IMG/VR virus record: IMGVR_UViG_3300008339_000534
Coordinates: 1 to 22,589 of that record
Direction: 5' to 3' (one strand)
DNA: 22,589 bases
Source of the DNA: a virus
Each line of letters opens with the position of its first letter. The stretch's first letter is position 1. Position numbers and translations under genes: made by a program. The notes under the pieces were generated by a model that was given only the letters and a program-made list of their open reading frames with translations, ran no database searches and was not told the origin of the DNA. Positions 15,365 to 22,292 of this stretch are shown here, piece by piece.

Positions 15365-16084
15365 TTATTTGAATTTTATCTTTACTAAAGGATCAATACC
15401 TGCTTGAACATGCATGTGGTCTTCTAAACATAATTCAAAATCAAACCTTTCATCAATTCCTAAAATCATCTCCACCTGAGAGCCCCAACGTATCATTGAA
15501 AATCTTTCATTTTGGTTAAACATTTCATTTTGATCAGGAACAAAATGTGAAATAACATCAACATCTTCATCAGCTATTTGAATTAAATAATATGTGTAAT
15601 CCAATGAAGGTGAATAAATTTTATTCCACATTCTTTCATTGTATTTTAGATAATCTAAATTAGCAGGATTAATTTTGCCATTGAATATATCTTTTTCGGT
15701 GGCCAACATTGGTTTATTAGTTGATTCTATCGCGTCTATAGGTTTATATGACAAACAGCCTCCGTAAGGTATACGATTGATGTGAACATCATAAAATGAC
15801 ATGAATATACCAATTACTAACGATGGTTTATTGTAAGTTTTATCACACATTGCATCCTGTAATGTATAATTTATGCCTTTTATTTCAACTATAGATTCTG
15901 TAGGATCTTCAATGAATTTTTGATATAAAATGGTACCATCTGCTGGTGAATAAAAATGTTCATGGTCAATGAATATTGGTCTAGCAGGGTCCCTAAAGAA
16001 AAATTGATTTGAAAGTTGACCAATGGATAATTTTTCAGCTTCTGCAACATCTGTGTCAAGCCATTCCTCTAAATATTTTGCCAT
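15365..16084 (-). CDS. psd: phosphatidylserine decarboxylase-family protein (pyruvoyl enzyme)
   Basis: This 239-residue protein has the signature motifs of phosphatidylserine decarboxylases, pyruvoyl enzymes that decarboxylate phosphatidylserine to phosphatidylethanolamine. FYSPADG has D49. FMSFYDVHINRIPYGG has H101. The YNERMW segment corresponds to the family's RNER-type box. IRWGSQVEMIL has G201-S202 at the expected self-cleavage position. These match the catalytic Asp, His and Ser of the bacterial enzyme, so activity is plausible. Short forms of about 220 residues occur in bacteria. No transmembrane helix or signal peptide is obvious. The ATG overlaps the previous stop by one base (TAATG), which indicates translational coupling to the amidinotransferase gene. 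The substrate is uncertain, since some family members act on amino acids such as tryptophan. This is an unusual gene for a phage. Confidence 0.85.
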   Translation of the reverse strand: MAKYLEEWLDTDVAEAEKLSIGQLSNQFFFRDPARPIFIDHEHFYSPADGTILYQKFIEDPTESIVEIKGINYTLQDAMCDKTYNKPSLVIGIFMSFYDVHINRIPYGGCLSYKPIDAIESTNKPMLATEKDIFNGKINPANLDYLKYNERMWNKIYSPSLDYTYYLIQIADEDVDVISHFVPDQNEMFNQNERFSMIRWGSQVEMILGIDERFDFELCLEDHMHVQAGIDPLVKIKFK

Positions 16085-16998
16085 TAGATTAAAGATTTAG
16101 TATAGTCAACATAATTTAAGTGCATAACACAACAAGACAACATAGCCCCTGATTTCATAAATTCTGATAGATTGAAAAATACAGGTTCCATTCCTTCGTT
16201 GGCACATATTTTTTCTAGAGTATTGATTTTATGTAATTCCGCATCATATAATTCGTCTGTTTTTTTCAATTCTGAAATGTTGGATGCACATAAAATCATA
16301 TTTCCTAATCTAACTGAGTTAGTTAAACCTCCAAAAGCATCATCAACATTTATATCAATGATTTGAGTATGTTTTTCAATTTGTTGTAATTCTTCAGGGT
16401 CAAACAATTCGGTACAAATTAATGTTTTTTCATTGGTTAATGGAAAAATTGAACAATCCAAATGATATAAATAATCTTCAACCATTTCAACTGGAATTAT
16501 ATTCATGTTAAAATTTTCTGACATCCAATTATATGATTCTATTTCTGAGCGAATACCAAATCCACCAATATAATTGTTTCCACCAATATATTTTAAATCT
16601 GCTTCTCCTTCCCACTTATAAGGACAAATGGTAGTGTTGTAATTCATTAATTTAAAAAATGGTTGGGCTACTTTTTCTTCACCTTGTCTAGGTTCTGAAG
16701 TAAAATTGGATAGGATAATTTCATTTTTATCTTTTAAATGTGGTAAATAAATACCTACATTTGCAACGTATGTTTGATCTTGGTAGTTACCATATGAAGG
16801 CATTAAGTATACTAAAGCACCCCCAGCCATAAAGTTATATAAATCCATAAATTGTTTATATGCTTTAGGCCTATTAATTTGTAAATCTTCAGGTGATAGT
16901 TCATTCATCCAAACATTGTTTGGATTTTCCGTAGATAATGTAAATGGAAAATTCAATACATAACTTGGAATAGATAGTTGTGATGGTGTTTCTTTCAT
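16084..16998 (-). CDS. amidinotransferase / arginine-deiminase superfamily enzyme
   Basis: This 304-residue protein belongs to the guanidino-modifying fold (DDAH / arginine deiminase / amidinotransferase). Near residue 25 it has NPNNVWMNEL, the substrate-side start. EGEADLKYIGG holds E130, E132 and D134; YHLDCSIFPL has H179 and D181; and the C-terminal SGAMLSCCVMHLNY contains C289/C290, one of which is the likely nucleophile. A GGFGIRSE segment follows the acidic motif. The likely chemistry is attack of Cys on a guanidino carbon, with release of ammonia, an amine or a transferred amidine. The exact substrate cannot be read from sequence. The ATG at 16998 is followed downstream by the coupled decarboxylase gene. 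Two promoter-like sites lie upstream (ATATTTAT 28 bases and TATAAATA 7 bases before the ATG). It may be an auxiliary metabolic gene. Confidence 0.8.
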   Translation of the reverse strand: MKETPSQLSIPSYVLNFPFTLSTENPNNVWMNELSPEDLQINRPKAYKQFMDLYNFMAGGALVYLMPSYGNYQDQTYVANVGIYLPHLKDKNEIILSNFTSEPRQGEEKVAQPFFKLMNYNTTICPYKWEGEADLKYIGGNNYIGGFGIRSEIESYNWMSENFNMNIIPVEMVEDYLYHLDCSIFPLTNEKTLICTELFDPEELQQIEKHTQIIDINVDDAFGGLTNSVRLGNMILCASNISELKKTDELYDAELHKINTLEKICANEGMEPVFFNLSEFMKSGAMLSCCVMHLNYVDYTKSLI

Positions 16999-17026
16999 AA
17001 AATCTTATTTATAGTTTTGCTTTCAT

Positions 17027-17034
17027 ATAAATAT
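17027..17034 (-). promoter_or_regulatory. candidate promoter element for the amidinotransferase operon
   Basis: ATATTTAT on the minus strand, 28 bases before ATG 16998, is preceded by TTTG 20 bases upstream. In addition, TATAAATA (T4 late promoter consensus) occurs at 17006-17013 on the minus strand, 7 bases before the start. That site seems too near the start codon unless the mRNA is leaderless. Confidence 0.42.
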
Positions 17035-17075
17035 AGTACCCTTATATCAAAGTACAAAAGTCTATAATAAGTTTT

Positions 17076-18587
17076 TTAAAAAAGAAAAAGAGTATATTTG
17101 GTTGTACCACAATCCCATACTTTTGTATAACCCATTGATTTCATAATTTCATATTCAGTTTTGTTTTCAGTATCTGCTCCTAATTTTTTTAATCTTTGTT
17201 TATTAAAATTATATCTATGTAATCTACTTAAATAATCTTTAGTATAAAAATAATTTGGTGAAGATTGTCTTTCAATTTCAAATCCTAATTTTAAATACAT
17301 ATTATTATTAGGATCAGTCCATCTATTATCTGAGTATGAGTAAATGGATTTTGGATTGTATTTTTTTACAAAGTATTTTATTAATTTATTTGAACCCCCA
17401 CATATATAGGTTTTAGAAGCAAACCTAGATAATTCATATGAAGTTTTATCCAATGGATTACCTCCTAATGATATTCTTGGATAGGAAAACGTCATTACAG
17501 ATACTAATTCTTCCATGTAATAAAGACCTAATTTTATTGAACTTCTGTCTTCACCTTGTATATGATATTGATTTAAAAATTCATTTTTTATTTGTGAACT
17601 TATTTCTTTAACAATACATTTCCTAGCATATATTCTAGAAGATTTAGTTTTATTTATTATAGTATTTAATTTACTTTTAACTATTGTCTTTTTATTAATC
17701 CATTCGTCTGAAAAAATATGAATTAATCTTATTCCTGCATCATTAGCTTTTTGAGTTTTATTTAAATGATAATCTGATAATTTTCCATTTTTTTCTGAAT
17801 GCCAATAAAGTCCATTGTATTCTATAGCTAAATTTATATCAGGTAAATAAATATCAATTTCATATTTTGGGATGATTTTTCTAACATTTATTAATATATT
17901 TCCAGAATAGATTGTTTTTATGTATTCAACTAGTTCTATTTCTTCTTTAGATTGTTTTCCTATGTTGGAAAATACTTCCCAATCCCAATGACCTTTTATA
18001 TAATCTCTATGATATGTTTCTTTATTTAAATCACAATTTTTTCCATTTTCTAATATAGTAACAGGTTGTCCACAACCACATTTACATAAAGGAGTTTCAT
18101 TATTTAAATAATTTTCAATTATATATTCACTTTTATTTATTTGTGGATGAAATTTTGATAGATGATACATTAAGTGTTGATTACTATTCATTTTTTCACC
18201 ACATAAATTACAATGAATATTGGATTGTGTTTGTTTTTTTAGATTTTCTAGTTTTTTAGGTCTGAATTCTCCATGTAATTTTACATATTCTTCAGTATTA
18301 GAATTATGAACCCATTTTAAATGTAGAGCCATTGTTCTTGGGGTTTCATCAGAATTACATATTTTGCATTTGAATGAGTTTGGTTTAGTTTTATTATTTA
18401 TTATATTAAATTCTTCTCCTTCAAATCTCCATACAAACCCACCTGCTGTTTTATATTTTCCTATACAACAATTTATTATTGAATCATAATTTATTATATG
18501 AGTTGCTTTGGATGCTTCTTGGAATATATTTATAATGTTCCCATTTAAATCATATTGAATTACTTTTTTATTATATTTTTTCTTCAT
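17076..18587 (-). CDS. Vsr-like (PD-D/ExK fold) homing endonuclease with NUMOD1-like and zinc-finger domains
   Basis: This 503-residue protein has a NUMOD1-like N-terminus (QYDLNGNIINIFQEASKA ... TAGGFVWRF, about 8-55). Two zinc-finger units follow: C74-C77-H89-H94 within HLKWVH, and C126-C129-H142-H147. A CKCGCGQ cluster lies near 168-174. The nuclease core contains EID (D245), LAIEYNG (E256) and YWHSE (H263). The C-terminal domain (about 305-503) has IYARKC, HIQGEDRSSIKLGL, LVSVMTF, GGSNKLIKYF and WDCG, and is clearly homologous to the plus-strand endonuclease. It lies between the capsid terminator and the amidinotransferase operon and has its own promoter-like element. It would cut an allele lacking the insertion and so spread itself. 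No intron or intein borders are seen, so it is free-standing. Confidence 0.86.
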   Translation of the reverse strand: MKKKYNKKVIQYDLNGNIINIFQEASKATHIINYDSIINCCIGKYKTAGGFVWRFEGEEFNIINNKTKPNSFKCKICNSDETPRTMALHLKWVHNSNTEEYVKLHGEFRPKKLENLKKQTQSNIHCNLCGEKMNSNQHLMYHLSKFHPQINKSEYIIENYLNNETPLCKCGCGQPVTILENGKNCDLNKETYHRDYIKGHWDWEVFSNIGKQSKEEIELVEYIKTIYSGNILINVRKIIPKYEIDIYLPDINLAIEYNGLYWHSEKNGKLSDYHLNKTQKANDAGIRLIHIFSDEWINKKTIVKSKLNTIINKTKSSRIYARKCIVKEISSQIKNEFLNQYHIQGEDRSSIKLGLYYMEELVSVMTFSYPRISLGGNPLDKTSYELSRFASKTYICGGSNKLIKYFVKKYNPKSIYSYSDNRWTDPNNNMYLKLGFEIERQSSPNYFYTKDYLSRLHRYNFNKQRLKKLGADTENKTEYEIMKSMGYTKVWDCGTTKYTLFLF

Positions 18588-18613
18588 CCGACCAAAAAAT
18601 TAGTGTATCGAGC

Positions 18614-18621
18614 ATAAATAT
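18614..18621 (-). promoter_or_regulatory. candidate promoter element for the endonuclease at 17076-18587
   Basis: ATATTTAT on the minus strand, 26 bases before ATG 18587 and 14 bases downstream of the capsid terminator hairpin. TTTG lies 21 bases upstream of it, within the hairpin. A transcript start here would free the gene from the upstream terminator. Confidence 0.42.
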
Positions 18622-18635
18622 AATAAAAAAGAAAA

Positions 18636-18656
18636 AGGGCACCAAATTGGTGCCCT
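18636..18656 (-). terminator. Rho-independent terminator after the major capsid gene
   Basis: AGGGCACCAA / TTGGTGCCCT is a perfect 10-bp inverted repeat with a single base between the arms (in practice a stem of about 8 bp). It is flanked by T-runs on both sides of the hairpin (TTTTTCTTTTTT on the minus strand). It follows the capsid stop at 18683 by 26 bases and should end the highly expressed capsid message. The plus-strand tail (CTTTTTTT) also gives a terminator in the other direction. Confidence 0.9.
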
Positions 18657-18682
18657 CTTTTTTACATTGAGTCTAATTTATA

Positions 18683-20377
18683 TTAAATAGTGTTTAAACC
18701 ATTAACATAAATTTTCGCATAGAATTCAGGTCTTAACATCTTCTTAGCATAACGAGTCAAGAGACCTTTTCTAGGAGTGAAGGTATCAGGATCGTACACA
18801 AGAGGAGTCATGATTAAAGGAATATAAGGAGCAAATACAGCACCAGTTTCCAAGAACTGAGAACCTTTGTAACCCATTAAGATTAGATTTTCAGTCAAGT
18901 AAGGATTCTTATAAACCTTGTAACGACCATTTACTAAACCAACTTTCTGTACACCGAAAGCATATTCCATTTGGTCGGCCTCACCATTGTTGGTAGAAGC
19001 AAATCCAGGGATAGATTCAATAATAGTTGCTACTGTAGGAGAAGTTACTAAGAAGTTAGCACCTCCTCTTAAGGTTAACTGGTGGATTTTGTTGCTTAAC
19101 TTTTGGATTTTAGTTCCTAAAGTTTGGAACCATTGTCCTTGAGTATTGTAATACGAAGAAGTACTGAAAGTACCATTGTTTGCAATTACTTGGTTAGAAA
19201 TAGCTGACCAGTATTCAGTTCCAGCGGCTGCATCTTCAATTAACATATCAAGAACTTCAAGATCAATTTCCATAGAAATATACTCGCTCATGATATTGGT
19301 TAATTCAGCTTCAGCATCAATGTTTTGGTAAGCAGCCAAATCTTGAGCAAATTCAGGAGTCCATACAGCCTTTAACTTTTTAGTTTTAGCGGTAATGGGT
19401 TGAGATTGCATTCTAACATTGATTTCAGGAATAACAATTTGAGAAGTTGAAGCATTGTTAGGTACTGAGAATGCACCAGATGCTTCAAAATCACCTCTAC
19501 CTGAACCACTAAAGTTATTACCACCAGAGAACACGTTTGAACCATCTGCTGAACCCGCCTTTTGATAAGTTACTACATAAGTACCATTGGCTGCTAATTC
19601 AGCTGAAGAAGCACTAACTAGGAAAGTAATAGTTTGGTTAGTGTAATTAAAAGTGGTGAATTGTTGGAAGTTATCTGCTAAAGTAATAGTAGAACCAGAA
19701 GTAATTATAAATCCTCTTACTGCTTCCATATCAAATGCTGGTAGATTAGAAGATGAAACTATAAGTTTTTTAATTGTTCCAGCAGCAACTGAAGCAGAAT
19801 AATCAGAATCAAAGTTTACATCTTGGAATGAAGCAGAAGAATTTGCAGTTACAGGAACAGCCATAGATGCTGAGAACTGGTTAGTTGCATAAGTGAATCT
19901 GCCTGAAGGTCCACCATATAAACCACCAGCTGCTTCAGCAGTTGCAAATGGGAACTGAGATGCAGTGTTTCTGTTACCATATAAAGACTGACCTTGGGTA
20001 AATGGATTCTTTGCATCTCCATATTGGAAATCCAAGAAGAACACAAGACCAGAAGGCATGTTCATAGGTTGTACAGAAACGAATTCTTTGGCTACGATAG
20101 TACCAAACACTTTTCTAACTAGAGGTAAAGCAATACCAGCCCAGTTTTCACCTTGCCCACCTGAAAGGAAAGCAGAGTTAGAAGAAATCTGGTTTGCTTC
20201 TACTACTAATTGTTTTGCTTGGTTTTCCAAGAGCATTGACATGTTGTTTTTGTCAATATCATTCAATCCTTCTAACAAACCGGTTTTTCTCCATTTGTTA
20301 GCTAATTTGGCAGCATCACTTTGGATTGATTTCCAAGATCCAGCTGAGCTTTCTAAGAGTTGTTGTACTTGTGACAT
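18683..20377 (-). CDS. major capsid protein, T4 gp23-like
   Basis: This 564-residue protein forms the head shell. The N-terminus MSQVQQLLESSAGSWKSIQS is followed by KWRKTGLLEGL and MSMLLENQAKQL, as in gp23. The conserved HK97-fold entry reads GIALPLVRKVFG and SVQPMNMPSGLVFFLDFQYG. The middle has ISMEIDLEVLDMLIEDA and a G-rich TLRGGANFLVTSP. The C-terminus has a YKNPYLTENLILMGYKG segment and GLLTRYAKKMLRPEFYAKIYV. Gp21-type cleavage sites after LLE51 or VVE60 are possible, which is inference from the T4 rule. I use ATG 20377, 13 bases after the scaffold stop. A longer frame from a TTG at 20434 overlaps the scaffold gene and is less likely. The leader is A-rich. Confidence 0.96.
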   Translation of the reverse strand: MSQVQQLLESSAGSWKSIQSDAAKLANKWRKTGLLEGLNDIDKNNMSMLLENQAKQLVVEANQISSNSAFLSGGQGENWAGIALPLVRKVFGTIVAKEFVSVQPMNMPSGLVFFLDFQYGDAKNPFTQGQSLYGNRNTASQFPFATAEAAGGLYGGPSGRFTYATNQFSASMAVPVTANSSASFQDVNFDSDYSASVAAGTIKKLIVSSSNLPAFDMEAVRGFIITSGSTITLADNFQQFTTFNYTNQTITFLVSASSAELAANGTYVVTYQKAGSADGSNVFSGGNNFSGSGRGDFEASGAFSVPNNASTSQIVIPEINVRMQSQPITAKTKKLKAVWTPEFAQDLAAYQNIDAEAELTNIMSEYISMEIDLEVLDMLIEDAAAGTEYWSAISNQVIANNGTFSTSSYYNTQGQWFQTLGTKIQKLSNKIHQLTLRGGANFLVTSPTVATIIESIPGFASTNNGEADQMEYAFGVQKVGLVNGRYKVYKNPYLTENLILMGYKGSQFLETGAVFAPYIPLIMTPLVYDPDTFTPRKGLLTRYAKKMLRPEFYAKIYVNGLNTI

Positions 20378-20390
20378 TTGTTTTGTTTTT

Positions 20391-21443
20391 TTAATTTGTT
20401 GGTTTAATTCCAGCAAGTTGTTGCCATCTTGCAAATTGATCGTTTACTTCAAGAATTGGTTTCTTTTCGGCCACACCAGAGGGTTTAGAAGCAAATCCTC
20501 TTAATAATGATTCATTAACAAAGGTTTTCTTTTCTTTTAATCCTCCAGATAAAGATTCAAATACTAATTTTGCTTCTTTAACTGTTGTGGCTTTATCGAA
20601 AGCAGCCAATACTTTTACTTTTTGATTTTCGGTTAAATTTTTGGCTTTGAAGATTTTATTGGTGTAAAGTAACTTAGCGTTGAATAAATTTACCTCGTTA
20701 AGTTCAGATTTGATAGTTTTGATAGTTTCATATGCTTCGTTAATTTCTTTTTTAAGTTTCTTAACTTCACTTTTAGCTTCTTCAACCTCTTTTTCTTTTT
20801 TAACTTCGTTCATTAATTCCTCTACATCTACTTCATCTTCCATTTCTTCTTCATCATCCATTTCCATGTCTTCACCTTCTGATTCTTCACCAGCTTCTAG
20901 TTCACCGGCTTCAACCATATCAGCAATTACATCTTCAATGAATGATTTTAAATCTTCTTCAGTCATGTCCTCTAGACTCATAGATTCTTCATTTTCATCA
21001 CCTTCGGCCTCAGCTAGGAGTTCATCTAGATCGATTTCATCTAAATCACCAGCAATGTTTCCATGCTCTCCATCTCCATCTGGGAAGTCGGTTAGGTTGA
21101 TGTTTTCATCCATTTCGTCTAATTCTTTTAGAAGTTCATCTAGGTCAATTTCATCCATGGATTCTTTTTCTAGTGCATCTTTAGTAGACATAGAGTGTTC
21201 ATCTCCATATTCTTCTAATTCGATTTCATCTAGTTCTTCATCCATTAATTCGTTTTCCATGATGTCTTCATCTGCCTCTTCTAGATCATAATTTTCATCC
21301 ATTTCTGAAAGTTTTGCTGCAAACATTTCTTTCATACGTGGGGTGAAAACTTCCTCTAAAGCGGCTTTTGCATTGGCAATGGCTGTTTCCTTAACAGCTT
21401 TAGCATCGGCAATGGCTTCTTTAAGTAAGTCCCTGTTTGTCAT
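20391..21443 (-). CDS. prohead scaffold protein, T4 gp22-like
   Basis: This 350-residue scaffold core protein fills the procapsid and is degraded by the prohead protease before DNA packaging. The N-terminal helix MTNRDLLKEAIADAKAVKET is followed by AALEEVFTPRMKEMFAAKL. A highly acidic region (about 55-215) contains two copies of a DEIDLDELL unit. A long K/E coiled coil (about 215-265) follows, and then a C-terminal part with NLFNAKLLYTNKIF and RWQQLAGIKP, which is typical of gp22 in T4-like environmental phages. The ATG at 21443 is chosen over a TTG at 21461: a GAGGA sequence at 21455-21459 lies 11 bases upstream. The capsid gene follows by 13 bases. No enzyme activity is expected. Confidence 0.88.
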   Translation of the reverse strand: MTNRDLLKEAIADAKAVKETAIANAKAALEEVFTPRMKEMFAAKLSEMDENYDLEEADEDIMENELMDEELDEIELEEYGDEHSMSTKDALEKESMDEIDLDELLKELDEMDENINLTDFPDGDGEHGNIAGDLDEIDLDELLAEAEGDENEESMSLEDMTEEDLKSFIEDVIADMVEAGELEAGEESEGEDMEMDDEEEMEDEVDVEELMNEVKKEKEVEEAKSEVKKLKKEINEAYETIKTIKSELNEVNLFNAKLLYTNKIFKAKNLTENQKVKVLAAFDKATTVKEAKLVFESLSGGLKEKKTFVNESLLRGFASKPSGVAEKKPILEVNDQFARWQQLAGIKPTN

Positions 21444-21480
21444 TTGTTTTTTTGTCCTCAAATAAAATTTTTGTTGGAAG

Positions 21481-21512
21481 TACGCTTAATAATGACAGAA
21501 CGTCAAAGCGTA
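21481..21512 (-). other. imperfect hairpin in the scaffold gene leader
   Basis: TACGCTT and AAGCGTA form a 7-bp outer stem. Inside it TGAC and GTCA form a 4-bp inner stem around a 5-base loop, with a 5-base bulge on one arm. It lies 38 bases before the scaffold ATG. It could be a leader structure. No T-run follows, so it is not a terminator. Confidence 0.35.
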
Positions 21513-21530
21513 ATAAGATATTTTAAATCA

Positions 21531-21551
21531 ATACGATATCAAAAATCGTAT
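21531..21551 (-). other. 7-bp inverted repeat in the scaffold gene leader
   Basis: ATACGAT and ATCGTAT are separated by 7 bases. It is a second dyad in the same spacer, between the protease terminator and the scaffold start. It may be an operator or RNA structure element; no function is assigned. Confidence 0.3.
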
Positions 21552-21598
21552 ATTATCATGGATACATATATGAAAATTTATAAAAGTCGCAAAAAGAA

Positions 21599-21621
21599 AC
21601 CCTTCTCTTTTGAAGAAGGGT
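21599..21621 (-). terminator. Rho-independent terminator after prohead protease gene
   Basis: ACCCTTCT / AGAAGGGT is an 8-bp stem with a 7-base loop. On the minus strand it is followed by TTTCTTTTT, so it fits a terminator for a transcript passing the protease stop at 21650. It separates protease from scaffold and capsid, which implies a new promoter in 21462-21598. Confidence 0.75.
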
Positions 21622-21649
21622 CGGTCAAAGGATACTATCCTAAGAGAGG

Positions 21650-22291
21650 TTAAAATATTGGACAAGATCCATTAGCACATAAAATTTCTGTAATAATGGA
21701 ATTAACTTTACTATATTTATTTAATTCTGATTTTGTTAATGATTCATTTATTTTACCCCAAGAACCATGGTTTGAAGGATTTGATACGGCATCAATTGTT
21801 AAAAAGTCAAAATCATCTTGAACTTCCATTACACTTCCTTTTTGTTTTAAAGAACCCATTCCTCTTGTGGAAAATCCTATGGCTAATTTATTTCTTAGGT
21901 ATGAACCCAATATTCTGCCTGCTTCATTTCCCATTGGTCCTGGGTCGCATAGTATTTCTATATCTGCTAGAACTTTTTTACCTTCCCATTCCAATCTACG
22001 AATTATATGAGAACCATTTCGTAAGTTAATTACTTGAGATTCAGGGTGATCTAATTCACCAACACATTCTGTGGTACTTTGTTTAATTTTTTCCTGGAAT
22101 TTTGTTATTTCTCTTTCCCAAAGTTCTATTGGATAAACTCTACCATTTCCATTTTCATTTTCGGCTGTAATTACTAAAACATTTTTTAGTAAAATATTTC
22201 CATTATTGGAACCTTGAATAGATTCAACAATATTTTGAGCAGAACCTGCTGGTGAAAATAATATAGGTTGTCCTACTAGTAATTCTTTCAT
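21650..22291 (-). CDS. prohead core protein protease, T4 gp21-like
   Basis: This 213-residue serine protease (T4 gp21 is 212) cleaves scaffold and capsid proteins during head maturation. Conserved blocks visible are NGNGRVYPIELW (about 47-58), GELDHPESQ with catalytic His82, GRILGSYLRNK, and IGFSTRGMGS with catalytic Ser141. TIDAVSNPS (D167) completes the family pattern. The start is ATG 22291, 1 base after the preceding stop (TAATATG), so the two genes are probably coupled. A terminator follows the gene. The order protease-scaffold-capsid is as in T4. No signal peptide is seen, as expected for a prohead-internal protein. Confidence 0.94.
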   Translation of the reverse strand: MKELLVGQPILFSPAGSAQNIVESIQGSNNGNILLKNVLVITAENENGNGRVYPIELWEREITKFQEKIKQSTTECVGELDHPESQVINLRNGSHIIRRLEWEGKKVLADIEILCDPGPMGNEAGRILGSYLRNKLAIGFSTRGMGSLKQKGSVMEVQDDFDFLTIDAVSNPSNHGSWGKINESLTKSELNKYSKVNSIITEILCANGSCPIF

Positions 22292-22292
22292 A

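Noticed and set aside
18588-18682. Possible intron or intein around the capsid or endonuclease gene
   Set aside because: Capsid, sheath and tube proteins are uninterrupted, and the endonucleases stand between complete genes.
20680-21291. Long plus-strand Ser-rich frame opposite the scaffold gene
   Set aside because: It is the complement of the acidic D/E codons of the scaffold, which gives Ser runs on the other strand. No independent signal.
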